64,000 nt of DNA from Leucogyrophana mollusca (lineage: Eukaryota > Basidiomycota > Agaricomycetes > Boletales). Within the stretch, counting starts at the first letter, position 1, and the number at the start of each line of letters is the position of its first letter. Of the stretch, positions 25,294-37,720 are shown one piece after another. The notes beneath the pieces were generated by a model, which was not told the origin of the DNA, ran no database searches, and worked only from the letters and a program-made list of their open reading frames with translations. The stretch is from contig MU266397.1 of the NCBI GenBank assembly GCA_021014945.1, forward strand, positions 1 through 64,000, given 5' to 3'. The position numbers and the translations under genes are program-made.

Positions 25294-26061
25294 CTAGTGC
25301 TGCCCCCACACCCCACGTAACCGCTCAGCCAGCTCCCTTGCCTCCTCTTTGGACATGCTGCAACGCTGCACCATCTCTACGAGTATCTCTGGAGCCTCAC
25401 ATAGCCTATTCCCAATGAGCGATGTAGCGATTTCTGACAACCACTGGATCCTGTTAATCTTCCAAGGCACTGCAAGAGCGGTATCTTCAATCAACTTCGA
25501 GACCTTGACCCTCGACTCTTCATACTCATCCTCGTACATATACCGTCCAGATCGATCCTTCTTTCCCCTCGTCGCCGTGATGCACGCGTGTCCGAACGGC
25601 ACCATTCCGTACTTGTGAAACGTAGCTTTATTCTTCCGCCAGCAGTTGTCCATCGGGACATCCTGTTCGAGGTGGGTGATGACGATCACGATGGGGACGT
25701 TCTTACCGAAGATCTCGTGGGAGATTTGCCAGTTGCTATACGTCGGCACCCTGATTCTTGGGCCCCCCATGCAGAATACTAGCAAGCTCACCCCGTCCTC
25801 CAAGTCGATCATGAGCTTGTAAAGCTGGGCGACGATGTCGACATCTCCTCTGCCTTCTTTCTCAAGTTCCGCAGTGTCGTACAGGTTGAAAGGCGCCCCC
25901 TGTATTCGTACTGGATACCGCACGTAATGGGGTGTGCAGCGAGCAGCTCCACTCGATATGGGCGCAACATGGGTTTCCGAAATCAGGTTGATCACAGAGC
26001 TCTTTCCGCTACCGCTATCACCACAGATGATGACATTTGGAGTCGGAGGATTTTCTGACAT
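25294..26061 (-). CDS. P-loop GTPase-like protein, copy 1
   Basis: Single-exon frame of 255 residues from the ATG at 26061 (MSENPP). The G-domain plan is visible: P-loop GDSGSGKSS at about residues 14-22, a switch I region with ISSGAARCT, G3 written DTAE (canonical DTAG, so the Gly is replaced), LLVFCMGGPRI, G4-like VIVITHLEQ, and a G5-like ITATRGKK. It resembles the AIG1/IRG-like G domains expanded in Agaricomycetes. The C-terminal half is helical with a conserved KEEARELAERLRGVWGQH end. The open frame extends 11 codons further upstream (a GTG start) but MSEN is the first ATG. A likely 5'UTR intron (gtaagc...cttaccag, about 26116-26166) precedes it. The close paralog at 62012 keeps DTAG, so this copy may have altered nucleotide hydrolysis. 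Confidence 0.75.
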   Translation of the reverse strand: MSENPPTPNVIICGDSGSGKSSVINLISETHVAPISSGAARCTPHYVRYPVRIQGAPFNLYDTAELEKEGRGDVDIVAQLYKLMIDLEDGVSLLVFCMGGPRIRVPTYSNWQISHEIFGKNVPIVIVITHLEQDVPMDNCWRKNKATFHKYGMVPFGHACITATRGKKDRSGRYMYEDEYEESRVKVSKLIEDTALAVPWKINRIQWLSEIATSLIGNRLCEAPEILVEMVQRCSMSKEEARELAERLRGVWGQH

Positions 26062-26169
26062 GGCAGGCTGGGAGTTGCGAGGGTGCGTAGGCACAACAGG
26101 AACGACAGGCAGTGATATTAACTGGTAAGTGACTGTGCGCCACTGAGGGACAACCTCCAGCTTACCTTG

Positions 26170-26802
26170 TCAACAATGAGAAAAGAGTACCGATACGAAA
26201 ATGTGTCGCACAAGAATTACAGAGGACAGATATGGGCGTAGATTCGCTGAAAATACGCTGCAACGCATATTTTATATGATCCACATCTCGCAGGGGAAGG
26301 CTGGAACCAGGATGCAAGAATGGGGTTTACGAGCCAAGGCCACGAACTTTCCGCGCGTTTCCTCAACGTGTGGCGCCTATCAGAGAAGCATCCTCGACAA
26401 GGAAAGGCGGCTATACGCATTGCAGTCAGTGCATCCACACCTCTATCGAACGGAAGACTTACAAGGATATTCTGTGAAGAACGAGTCTCCATCTTTTAGC
26501 GCCTTGGGCACAGGGCCTGATAGACGAGGTTACGAGCCAAAGCCACGAACTTGCCGCATGTCAGATCTCACAATGCCCAGGCGTTTGGAACGTGGTTTCG
26601 AGACCATGGAACGGAAATCGAACGAGAACCGGTATAACATGGAGGTAAGCGGACAATTCGTATGTGACGATCTCACGACCAATGGACTCTGCCCACAGGA
26701 GCATGGGCGTGAAACTAGATTACATTAGAATATAAAATGATAGCGATACACTCAGCCTTACAACCCCTACAGCTTATCGCATCGACGTCCCGACAGTGAA
26801 TT
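26170..26802. repeat. Duplicated upstream flank of the GTPase-like gene
   Basis: Roughly 26170-26540 aligns with 62880-63265, upstream of the second GTPase-like copy, including the long shared stretch around ttacgagccaaggccacg. The two flanks give alignable ORFs on both strands, so I cannot tell whether any of it is coding (the minus frame at 26217-26492 has CFSDRRHTLRKRAESSWPWL). A second, partial copy of the same segment follows here at about 26528-26600 as an internal repeat. Confidence 0.6.
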
Positions 26803-27929
26803 TCATGCGTACTAGAAAGAAGACAAAATGAGTGACATTCGTCCAGGAACCAGGATGAACTTACCCTAGTGAACGTCCCCATGGTCATGAACGTCTCTTT
26901 TCTCGGAGCGTCATTCTTCCCTCTAAATAGAGATTTCACCGCGTCACTCATTCCCGCCTTCCTCTTTGCTTCCTCTGCAGCAAGGCTGCTCGCAAGCGTC
27001 CGTGATGTTGTTGTTATGGTTGGCACTCCATTTGGTGCAGGGGCAGCAGCTGCATCCGGAGACCCTTTCTTCTTCTTCGCAGCTGCAGGTGCAGATGTAT
27101 CATCCGCGGCGGCGACAGAATCAGCTCCGGCCTTGCGCTTCTTGGACTTCGTTTTCAGAGGTTCTTTTGCACGTCGAACATCCATTGCCGCGCGCATGCG
27201 CTCCTCCTCATCCTCAGAGGGGTTTACGGTGAGTATGTCGGTCGACCTGGAGAACTTGGTTGCACATTGTGGGCAGACTTCTAATTGCTCCTCTTTCTCC
27301 GTCGGGCTTCCATCTACTTCCATCTTGCCTTTCGTAACCTTTTCCACCCTAGCTGACACCTCTGGTGAAGCGCCTAGGACTGTTCGTAGTCCAGCTTGAG
27401 AGAAGACGCACCCACAGGTCAAGATGTACACGAAAGGCTGGACGCCATTCATTTCTTTGAATGTGAGAGGGCAAACATATTGTGCGACTTCCGAAGGCGA
27501 TGAAGATGACGCATTTGACGTGTGTGCAGAAGCGGGCCTGGGAGTCAACTTGAGGGCTTTCACATCCTCGAAGAAAAATGAGTACTAGGCCGGTCGGGTG
27601 GCTAAGGGAGAAGGTACCTTCAAGGATCGTATGTGTCCACAGATCTCTTCCCCGTCCCCATATGCGGATTTATCCAGCAGGTATTCTATTATTGAATCTT
27701 TGTTGTACAGTTTACCTAGAGCACAGGAAACAACAGGCTCTTGCAGCGGACGCTGAATGAGGTCGTATGAGATCGCTTACAGATGATCCCCAACATTGCA
27801 ACTCACCTTCGACAGCGCACAGAAGAACCACTTCGCTCGGGTCTGATTCGCCTTGTCCGCTTGCTCGGCTTTGGGCTTATTCCGCACGAGGTCGCGCCTG
27901 TCCGGGATGCTGCCTCCATCATTCCCCAT
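26803..27929 (-). CDS. RTF2: Replication termination factor 2 (RTF2)
   Basis: Nuclear Rtf2 protein (a RING-like C2HC2 domain) that acts at stalled replication forks. Four exons (27929-27807, 27752-27618, 27566-26865, 26811-26803) give 322 residues. The N-terminus MGNDGGSIPDRRDLVR is diagnostic, followed by AKWFFCALSKRPLQEPVVSC, ALGKLYNKDSIIEYLLDK, a second Cys set (YVCPLTFKEMNG, YILTCGCVFS, EVCPQC) and ILTVNPSEDEEERMR. The rest is a Lys/Ala-rich low-complexity linker (KSKKRKAG, AAAKKKKGSP), and the end SLFRGKNDAPRKETFMTMGTFTRYA matches the family. The last exon is only three codons, including the stop. It appears complete. Confidence 0.92.
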
Positions 27930-28219
27930 GCTAATTGGAAGGTGTGTGGACGAGGAATGGAGGAAAGGGAGACTAGATGACTCAGCCAACAAGATAGGCA
28001 TTAAATTTAAACTCAGACAGAACGGTGGTCTCTGCCTCAGGGGGATGTCGACCAAGTCGAAGAGCTTAATTGTGTAGCACGCGAGGGAAAAATGCAGATA
28101 GATAGGGTTTCTAGTTTTCTATCTTCTCTAAATGCGAGCACATCCCGGGCCCGATGGCCCATCGAATACCCGTTGAAACCCAACGACATCCGTCATTTTG
28201 GTTCTTAAGTACCATCAGC

Positions 28220-28673
28220 TCAATTCTTGAGGCCCAGGTTGACGGGTTCGCAGTTCTGGAAAAGTGGTCAATCCTAGGGATGTCACATCAGCCGCAGACA
28301 TTTGTCTAACTACCACTATGTCAGCACTGGCATAGTGGTATTGAGCCTCACCATTACACTCAGGCACAAACAAGAGCTCACGAGGGTGTCGCTTTCTGGG
28401 CAGCAGACGGGCTTTCGATCGTAGAAGGTCAAAACACCCTTGTTTGAGGCGACGCCTTCGCATGAAAATGCGACGGAACCGTAGTAGATGCCGATGACAT
28501 CCATGCCAGCTGATCTCTGGACTTGGTCAGCGTGGTGGGGCCAAATAGTGGTCAGTCGACGGCTTTGTCACAGGTCGTGGCGCAAATCGTATCACTTGAA
28601 TGCTGATGCAACACCTGATATCGGCTTGCTTGTACCGAGGGCGAGGGAAGGATAGCAAAGACACGATAAACAT
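28220..28673 (-). pseudogene. Degenerate class I hydrophobin
   Basis: Three exons (28673-28596, 28516-28382, 28255-28220) join in phase to an 82-residue hydrophobin-like protein with the same intron positions as the intact hydrophobin at 50716. Seen: RCC, GMDVIGIYYGSVAFSCEG, KPVCCPES and LNCEPVN. Only six of the eight signature cysteines remain: the first Cys before the first CC pair and the Cys before the second CC pair are missing. The signal peptide is spoiled (MFIVSLLSFPRPRY); a more signal-like reading exists in another frame, suggesting a small indel. Because splice sites and frame survive, it could still be expressed, but a fold without two of the four disulfides would be abnormal. I call it a decaying copy. 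Confidence 0.55.
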
Positions 28674-31600
28674 TTTGAGAATGATTTCCATGAGGCGAGG
28701 GAGCTGTACGGTTTCAATATGATTTAGGACTGAGGTTTCGAGAGGATAGAGCCTATTTTTACTTCTCCGGAGAACGCTTGGCACGGCGTGAATGTTCGTT
28801 CGTTGCGACAGTTTCCCTCACCTCCTGCTACGCATAGTGCAAGCCGAAAGTTCAGGAACGTTGATGCCCTCGAGGTTCTATTTCGCGGAGGCTTAGTCCC
28901 AGAACCACCCATGGATAACCCTCACGCTATGTTGTTTCCAAAAATTACAACCATCGTCTCGCCTAGTAGGGTGAATATGGCGCACCGTGGTCCACATGTT
29001 GCGGGTGCTAAGTTTCTGAAGCATGAGGGATAAGGCGTCCCTGGCCGACAATGCTACACGCCGGAACGATCGCGTGGAAAAACGAGCATCAGTAGCGCTC
29101 CAGCCTATGAAGGCGACGAGCATGTGTGCAACTGCTGCGGAAATTCCAGTATCCACCTAAAGATCGACCCAAACTCAAGGGCTGCGTAGTCTCGGTGATA
29201 AAGTGTTGATCAACGCAAGATCAGCGCAAACTCATATGTAGAGGCATTGAATACCTACCTGAATCATCGCCTGGGATCCAGGAAAGGTTACCCCTAGCGG
29301 AGTCAGTGGATCACTGATCTGAGTACCAGTACTGTACCTGCGTAGCTCGAAGTAAAATTGTTGACAATTTCCAAATCGTGCCAAGATAATTTCAACACGA
29401 GTGCACAAGGTCGATAAGGGGCGGTGGCTGCGAGCAACCTAATAGACTTCTTGAGATTCTCAGTGTCGTGAACGCCTTTGATCACGGGGCTCGGCCTGCA
29501 AGCCGACCGTGGATCCCGGGTTGAACGGCCCAGTCAGTGGAGGCTGCATTATCCCTGACTAAAGTCCCTGCGTATAGCATGATATAGCCCGAATCGATGG
29601 AAGCATGCAAGAGTCCTGCCCACTCTACCCAGGGTCCGTTGGGTTAATCCTTGTTGATCATTACCCAAAGATTCAGTTTCCCCGCTTGCCTACTGAGGTG
29701 ACAACTGCGTTTGTCCGACGATTCGTAAAAGGGATGACAGTCTTCCTAACATATGATCGGCCTGCGGAGAGACAGCCTATTACAGAGGACGACTTGGACG
29801 AGATTCGGGAAGCCGATAACAGAAAATGCGATACCAGTGATTTGTGAATGTGACCAAGTATGACATATGTGACAGGCTGTGACAATATTCAAACGGTAAC
29901 TTGAAACTCTCATCCATCAACTTACTCCGCTGAACTTGTGTTTTGCGTCGTTTCATGTTCAAGTTGGTTCTGACTCCTGGTTCTCCTGGGAAGTAGCTAT
30001 TGATCTATCCTTTTTCTATGCGCATCAACGTGGGCGAGGAGATATGGATTCGCGGTGCTTCTCGATCTTGATCCAGCATATGCCGACTTGGACGGAGGAG
30101 GCTCACCTCTGGCCCCGATTCTCCAACTTGTCCAGCATAGTTGGAGTGGAATGTTGCCCCGAGACGTCAAACTGTCTCCCATACATCCACTAAAGCTGTT
30201 GCGCGGCGTGAGAGCCTGTGTCAGACCGTTTTGAAGGATAATGCAACGGCCCCGGTTGCGATCCCATCGAATTTGACGTTTGCTACAGCTATGGCGCGGC
30301 AGAACGCATACGATGCTCGACGAGGCCCATACATATACAGTGTGTGCGGCTAAGAGCTGTTTCCTTCCTATCTGATCGCGGATCCAACTCTTATGCCCAC
30401 AGGTATCACCCCTGCTAGTGGTGTATTATTATCCGTGCGCGCTCAGATCTTCTGGCGGGAAACGGAATGCGACGAATATGATTAGACCAGGACAATACGG
30501 TGTGTTCGATGCGTCGAGTCGCTGGTCGGTTCCGTGGGACTGATGAATGAACGGACACAGGCCATAGAGTTTGAACTGGCACTCGTCTGACGCTATGGCG
30601 TTCTTGTCGCCGTTCTTCCCGAGTACCCGACGCGATTAATCTCCTCCCTGCCCTCCTTATCGGATCGGACGGCGTAAAGCTAGTCTTTTTCGGTTGCCCC
30701 ACGGCAATCAGGTATACTTGTTATCTTTAGCTACCAACCACGAACTGGCACTCGGGCCCACAATCATGGAATCAACTTACACTCCACCAATACGAGTTAG
30801 GCATGATCCAAGTGGTAATGCAGGCGGCCATAGCTTGCCATATGGCCCCCACGGAACACTACCACTATTAGGCGATGATTGCGGCTTTCTGAGTTGGCGC
30901 AAATGAAATCACCACTCGGTATTACCGACGTCCTCGGATAGCCGATATTCGTAAATGGTGGGGTATGATGTTCTCCATCGTTGATTCTTCGCCGTGAAGG
31001 CTTGACTGGGCCTTAACGGCCAGTGCATAGATACGATCCTTCACGACTAGAACGTGACCGGCCTATGTAGGACCCGGAATGACGTGTTTTTCCATTACTG
31101 ACCACTGGCGAGCCGCTATTACATTTTGCAGCACTACACCCACCGCACGCGCCATATCCACTCTGTTTTGATCGGAGCAGACTGCGGTTCAGCTACTTTG
31201 ACTCATCCGTGCGATTTGTTGACGTTTGGAGACAACAAAGGAGATGATGTACGTTTGATATCAAATACAATTGCTGGAGCTGCTGATGCAAAGAGCTCTA
31301 TTTATAATGTCCCAATGCCTTGTTCCAACGAGTGCTGTACGGCTAGTCATCGAACGCGTCACTTTGCAACACCGAAAGAGATGTAATCCTGTTGAGCTTC
31401 TCCCACGTGTCTCTCTCGCCGATGACCTCCACGTTAACAACGGTGTCGGTAGTGTTGCGGCTTCAGTGATGCCTAGAACCCCTAGCAATGAGTGCTAGCT
31501 CCTCCCCGATTCACTTGCCCATTGACCTTGGCTTGCGTTGACGCCAAGTGTGACACGAGAGCACTTGGAAATTTGGCTTTTTGCATTTACTAGCCCAATA

Positions 31601-32014
31601 TTGGGAAGCGCTGCCAAGTCACACTTGATCGTCACTAAGCCAGCTGTCTGAGTAGGTTGACCGGACTATCGACAGAATTGAAGCACCTGCTCAGATAGGT
31701 AAGGTGAGTGCTATTTACGTCAATGCAGTAATTTGCGGGTCGAGGTCCACAGTTTGTTTTTTTCTGGCCGCATCGGATAATAACATGAACGTCTGTAAAC
31801 AGCGTTCCTGATCTCTTCATCTTGCGGAAGCGCCTTGGCTGATCAGTTTTTGTCCGAGTGATGTTTCTTTAAGGCACAATTCTCGCAGGGGAAGACTATT
31901 CCTTTCTGCACGATGCTGTGGCATCGTGTTCGACTCTCCTCCGCTATAAATCTGCGGGGAACTTATCTCAATGAGAAAGCTATCCCATACCGACCCTTTC
32001 TTCTCTGCATCATC
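28674..32014. other. 3.3 kb gene-poor region
   Basis: No ORF in this stretch has recognisable domains or joins convincingly. The longest plausible frame is an 80-codon plus-strand ORF at 29605-29847 (VRRFVKGMTVFLTYDRPAE, acidic end), which I cannot place. I see no terminal repeats or transposase motifs. It could be decayed sequence next to the hydrophobin relic. Confidence 0.35.
31945..31951 (+). promoter_or_regulatory. TATA box of the P450 gene
   Basis: TATAAAT, 70 bp upstream of the ATG at 32015. Confidence 0.4.
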
Positions 32015-34197
32015 ATGGATGTACTGTCTCACGCTGGGTTGAAAGTCGGACTGTTTGTCTTCATCGCTGTCCTCGTTGCTCGAGTTGTCTACACGCGCCT
32101 CTTGTCAAGTTCCCGTTCCCTTCCACTTCCACCTGGGCCATCTGCGTCTCCTTTGGCTCATCAGTAAGTGCAGGCCGACACGTTGGGTTTACGGTCGTTT
32201 CGTGACATGTCAAGCTAATGCGTCTTCTAAGCCCACCTGCGTTGGTCACGGAATGGATATCAACATATGGCCCAGTGATCTCAATGAACAACGGAAAGGA
32301 CGTGCTTGTTATCGTTGGGCGTCATCAAGTGGGTAACTTGATTGAAGCCCCTAACTTAGACCTGATCAGGATGCTACTTTTCAGGAAGCTCTGGACATTA
32401 TGGAGAAGCAGGGGGCGTTCCTCGCCGATCGACCGCCCTCGATCGCCGGGGCTGAAATCCTCGGGAGAGGGATGAGATTCGTACAGATGCGCGTTGGGGA
32501 TAGGCTTAGAAACTTCCGCAAGTAAGCTAAACTGCGAACAGTTTAACAGCTGTCTGATCCATCGCTCGAAGGACGGCCCACGCACATCTTCAGCTAAGAG
32601 CGGCCCAAACCTATGAGCCGATGCAGACCTTCCATGCACATAACGCGGTTCTAGATATCCTGGACAACCCCAACTTGCATCAGCGGCACGTCAAACGGTA
32701 CGTGTTAAAGGCGTCAGTTTCGTGATGCTGGTGACCAATCTATGCCGACAGGTTTGCGGCATCAGTTATCTTTCGAGTGGTTTATGGAAAAACCACACCG
32801 ACAGCGCTGGATGATCCATATCTTCTTCAGCTGCAACGCATGATACCCAGGATACAGAGCGCTATGATTCCAGGGGCTTATCTTGTCGACAAATATCCCA
32901 TCCTGAAGTATGTCCCCGGGTACGGTCGCGATCTCAAGGCATGGAGCAAGGAGGAATACTCCATGCTGTACGGGAAACTAAACTGGGTTCGAAGTGAGAT
33001 AGTGAGTCATCTCTAAGACGGTTCGTGCCGTCGTGGCTGAAACCTAGTTCAGGCGAACAATACAGCTCCCCATTCCATCAGCAAAGACCTTCTCACACGT
33101 CCTGAAGAGCACCGCCTCTCTGAGGGAGAAATGGCATATCTAAGTGGTTCTCTAATTGGAGCTGGCTCTGATACAGCAAGTTGTCCTTGTCTTGGCCCCC
33201 GTGCAGTCAATTTAGTCATCCATCTTTTTGCAGACTGCAGTTGCGATCAGCACAATCATCATGGCTGCTGCTCGTTTCCCTCTGGCCCAAGCGAAAGTGC
33301 AAGAAGAGCTCGACGCGGTAATCGGTCGCGAAACCCGTGCGTATCATTCGAGTCGCAAAACTCAAACGGCATGATGGTTGACTATCCCATTATCCCATAC
33401 AGCCCCGACTTTCGCAGATCGGCGTCTCTTGCCACAGCTCCAGGCCTTTATCTCAGAGGCATTACGTTGGAGACCTGTTAATCCTCTGGGTGAGTCGTGG
33501 TTTATGATACCTGGGCAACGATCTGAATTATGCCTTTACGTCCAGGTTTTCCCCATCGAGCAACCAAAGATGTAATTTGGGTGAGTTGTTGCGTCACACC
33601 GCGAACAAAACACGCTAAGAATGTGTAGAAAAACTATTGTATCCCAGCCGGCGCCACGGTGTTTGGGAACCATTGGTGATTGATGGTATTCTGCAGTCTG
33701 AACCTTGACTTATATCCATTCAAAGGTCAATTGGCCGTGACCCAACCGTCTACCCTGATCCAGAAGCATTCAAACCTCAGCGCTGGCTCGACAAGGAAGG
33801 CCAGCTCAGAGAGGATATGAAACTCTTCACATTTGGGTTTGGCCGACGGTGAGTTTTCCACCAAGGCTGGCGATGTCCGCATGCTGAGCAGGTCCCTGAA
33901 AACTCCCCACATAGAACATGTCCCGGAACACACGTTGCGAATAGGTGGGTGATGTGAGATATATTTGGATGTGTTAATTGACCACCTGTTGCTCGCAGAT
34001 CGATGTTTATCTCTATAGCACTGATCCTGTGGTCCTTCAAGCTGTCGGAAGATCCTGCCGCGCCGATCGACGACCGGGCCTTCTCCAAAGGCGTTGTCTC
34101 CCATCAACTCCCTTTTAGCGTTTGCTTCGACCCCAGGATGGAAGCGCCAAAATTGCGGAAGATAATGGAAGGTTACGCTGAAAGTGGTGACCTGTAG
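32015..34197 (+). CDS. Cytochrome P450 monooxygenase
   Basis: Heme-thiolate monooxygenase of the ER membrane, of the type abundant in basidiomycetes. About 13 exons separated by short introns. The N-terminal anchor (LKVGLFVFIAVLVARVVY) is followed by the Pro-rich hinge LPLPPGPS and then EWISTYGPVISM, QEALDIMEKQGAFLADRP, GMRFVQMRVGDRLRNFRK, YVPGYGRDLKAW, the I-helix LIGAGSDTTAVAIS, ExxR in FISEALRWRPVNPLG, YCIPAGATVFGNHWSIGRDP, the PERF-like FKPQRWLD and the heme loop FGFGRRTCPGTHVA with the Cys ligand. It ends DPRMEAPKL...ESGDL. The hinge-to-TEWIS segment looks a little shorter than usual. Substrate unknown; the family resembles the O-methylsterigmatocystin oxidoreductase-like P450s of Agaricomycetes (CYP assignment not attempted). 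Confidence 0.9.
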
Positions 34198-34646
34198 TGC
34201 TCCTCCATCGCGCTGGGTGTGCCCGCCTCCTTATAAGTCCAGACGATTTGTCTTGCCTTGTGGGGTCTCTTGTCGTTGCGATTGCTTGTACAACAAGTTG
34301 ATAATTAATAGATAATTTGTATTCAGCGTATACTCTGTTTTCCTTGATAGAAATCGCATCAGTTGATAGTCCAGTTATGCATCTCACTTAACGGGATTCA
34401 ATCTTTAGCAGCCCCTGGGGCACTGCTGACTCTGGGTATCACCGCATGTCGTAAGGTGTTTATCGTCGTGATACGCACGCGTTGCCGCAATTTCCGACCT
34501 CAAAGGATAGGGCAATACATCAAGATACCGAAAGACTAGTATGTAACGGCTTGCACAGAGCTGGACCATCTAATCTGATACGGGCATCGGCACTGCCTGG
34601 TCCTTCTCAGGCACCCACAAACATCCGTAAATGCATACCAAACTCA
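34198..34646. other. Convergent intergenic region
   Basis: About 450 bp between the P450 3' end and the 3' end of the minus-strand surface-protein gene. Nothing recognisable. Confidence 0.35.
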
Positions 34647-36424
34647 CTACACCGACGGCCCACGGCGCTCTATCACCCTCATAACACTGCGTGTACCACC
34701 ATCACTCCCATGTCCGCTTCCACTCCCGCTATGCGCACTGTCAACGCTTCCTGCAGACCCAATGCCCCTCGTGTGGGCCCGGCTCCTCTCGCTACTCATG
34801 ACTGAGCCGATCGAGTGCATGGTATCGATCGAACCCCCATCCTTCCTCCGGAACTGGTGCCTGAAAGATCGTCGTCGAGACTGCGATGCGCTGTTCTGGG
34901 TGGCGGACGAGCTTGTGCGGGAATGCTGTGTCTGTGCAGAGCCATGCCGGGCGTGCTTCTTATGCGTAGGTGCCGTAGGAGAGTATGGTGGCGGATTCAG
35001 CCGTGTACGATGGGGGGTAGACGCAGAGGGCGCAGATATTTCAGTCTCGGGCATCGAACTCTTCGAGTCCACAGAGTGCCTTGGGTTGGAGACAGTGGCT
35101 GTAAATGGCGTGATTACATCTGCGAAATCGACAGGGACGGCTTGATGTGTCAGAGGGACATGTGAAGTAGGCGACGTCGGTGATGTGAGAGAGTGCAGGC
35201 TGACCACAGAGTTCATTGTGGGTGACTGTGCTGTTCTTATTGCGTATGGCGAGGTTGACATGGCAGCGGAAGTCTGAGGGAAGCCAGGCGGAGCTGGCCG
35301 TACTGGTGCTCCGTGCTTCTGCTTCATGGGTACCATCATAACTTGGGCGCCGTTTCGATCGGCTTTGGCGCCATTTTGACCGACTGCTGCCTGCTCCCTT
35401 CGACGGCGGCGGAGGACGAAGAACACGAAGCCCCCAGCGATCAGTAGCAGAGCGACACCACCGACTACGCCTCCTACTATCGCACCTACAGGTGGTTTAG
35501 GTGACGCCGTGCTACTTGGACTTGGGGAAGAGCTAGCCACGACCGGAGCGCCGTTGACGTTTGATTGGTCTGGTGAAGATAAATGATCCATTAAACAACG
35601 CTACCATGCCCAATGAATTCGGGCACTTGCATTCCTGTGCAATATTGGAGGCATTTGTGACGTCGAAAGTTTCGCCTGCCCAGTTCTGCGCTAAAGGCCA
35701 GCGAAACACATTATAACCTTCGGAAACAGGTGGGAGGGCTAGTCACTCACGGTTGGTTGTTGCCCAGAACGGAATGATGGATTCATTCGAAGGCAAACGA
35801 GACCCCGTACTCCAGGGGAAATACCTAGGGCATCTATTTGAGAAAATTGAACCCGTCGTTGACTTTGATAGCGACATACGAAGTAGTAGAAACGTAACCC
35901 TGACATTGCGCTGTCCAGCCGCCCCAGCTGCGAAGGGTTAGGCTTGTCAAGAGAAAAACTTCATATAATAAGCACTTACCTGAGTAAAGCTCCATTCAAG
36001 CAACTCGTGCAAGCGCTCATGAGATTGTAACTAGCCCACGAGCTAGAATCATATCGACCAGAGTGAAAAGCCGAACTCTAAATGCGGCCATGATCGACCT
36101 CTTTAATCTGCTTACCAGGAGCATGCATTAGCAGTGGTTCTGTTTGGCGCGTAATCACTCTCAGGCGTGGACTGGTTCACGGAGAGGGTGAGAGCTAATA
36201 GGGATGCGAGCACTGAGCACCAAACACGAGCATAAGTCATGGAACTTACTACTTGTTGACGAACAGGCCTGATCTACCAGTGAGGCGACGACACATGGAG
36301 TCTGACCTCTCGAGTTCAACATCCAAGGATCACAGCTGGGGTTGGATGCAGCAACACTTGATCGGGGGAGTGCGCTCATTAGGAACAGAAAGAATCTACA
36401 TCGCTTGATAGGTGCAGTCAGCAT
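34647..36424 (-). CDS. Single-pass surface protein with Cys-rich ectodomain, paralog 1
   Basis: Multi-exon gene, start at 36424. Signal peptide (RFFLFLMSALPRSSVAAS); ectodomain with NPSCDPWMLNSRGQTPCVVASLVDQACSS, NACSCSWASYNLMSACTSCLNG, WGGWTAQCQG, PWSTGSRLPSNESIIPFWAT and NWAGETFDVTNAS; a Ser/Pro-rich stalk; a transmembrane helix (AIVGGVVGGVALLLIAGGFVFFVLRRRRRE); and a long Ser/Pro-rich cytoplasmic tail containing NPPPYSPTAP, which holds a PPxY motif. The Cys signature CSW(A/S)SYNLMxACxxC occurs in an Agaricomycete family that I know only as uncharacterised. It is the divergent paralog of the gene at 37721, with matching exon boundaries. A wall or environmental sensor is a reasonable guess from the layout, nothing more. 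Confidence 0.7.
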
Positions 36425-37720
36425 CTTGATCTCCTACGCATACAGATCTGGGGCGAGGTCTTGCGAACGGGGGGGGTCAATGGCCCTCGTTGTCCGTGAC
36501 GAACAAGGGGTAAAATGGTCGAGCGGCTGCGTACAGGTTCTCCGCGGCTGTGGCTGCCACATGCCCAGAAACGCCGGTATAACATCCTGAAAAGTGAGCG
36601 AGCCCACACTCTGCGTGGCGGATTACAGGCCCGTTCAGGGGATATGTTAATTATGCTTATCCTTTGAAGGAAACTACAGCCCCAGGGAACTCGGGGCCAC
36701 ACGATCCTAGCTTCGAGAATTCATCAAGGAACTCCATAAAGGCCGTCAGCGTCAGAATCATGCGATTGCGCAAGTAAGCCTGATTCGACCGGAGAAAGTG
36801 GAAGTTTGGACGAACATGGACCAGCAGCGAATTGCCTGGCGTCTCGGGTGCGATCCGGCAACATCCATTCAGAGATTCCATAAACTTACATTTTTGAGTC
36901 GACCAGGTTGCGGTCCTCGCCAAATGAAGTCGAGGTTCAAGGGAATGAAGGAAATACTATAATTAGGTGGCGGGCCAAAATTGTGCCAAGACCCACGAGA
37001 AGCTAAGATGCCGCCCCGGTTCACCCATTGCCTACGGTCCCGATGCTACGGGAATTAATTTTCTGAATGATGAGGCAGCATAGGTATAGCGGAAAGACGA
37101 TGGGGCGAACCGAAGTGTTGAACGGAAGGGGGCTGTGGCAAGGGCCTCTACGCGAAACACCGCCACATTTCGATCGTGTTATTCTCCTCGACCACGTCCG
37201 TGGTGGCAGGATTCAGTCTCGGTTCTCCCCGCAGGCCTCATGAACGGCAAGTCTAGATCACACGGGCTACTGATATCTGCCAGCCATCTTTAGCTATCTT
37301 CGCCTCGACGAAGCAGTCATTTTCGTTGAGCTTTCACTCCGAACGGCCGGTTCGAGATTATTGAATTCACACAGGCAACACACAGACCTAAAAGTCCTTG
37401 AAAAGGTGCACTCAGTACCCAGGTTCCAGAATTTAAACGTGACTGAACCTAGAGTCAAAGTGAAACATGCTGCCCAACCAACATCTTCAAGAAGCCCGCA
37501 ACCACATGTGATACCTGGGCGCTTTGGGGGCTTTGATTTGGTGATGGGCCCTGTTTCCGCGTTTTTAGCTCTCGGTCAGCCGACACAACCAGCGCTACAG
37601 CGATAAGCTGGTCATGATTACCCACACATCAATATGCTTCGCTCTTGAACCGGGTGCTCAGAGGGTATTCTTCTGCCCTTGGATCGTTCACACTCCCTCA
37701 CCAGCCGTCTTGGCACGATT
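36425..37720. promoter_or_regulatory. 1.3 kb between divergent paralogs
   Basis: Holds the promoters of two paralogous surface-protein genes transcribed away from each other. I saw no coding ORF and did not find an obvious inverted repeat between the two halves by eye. Confidence 0.35.
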
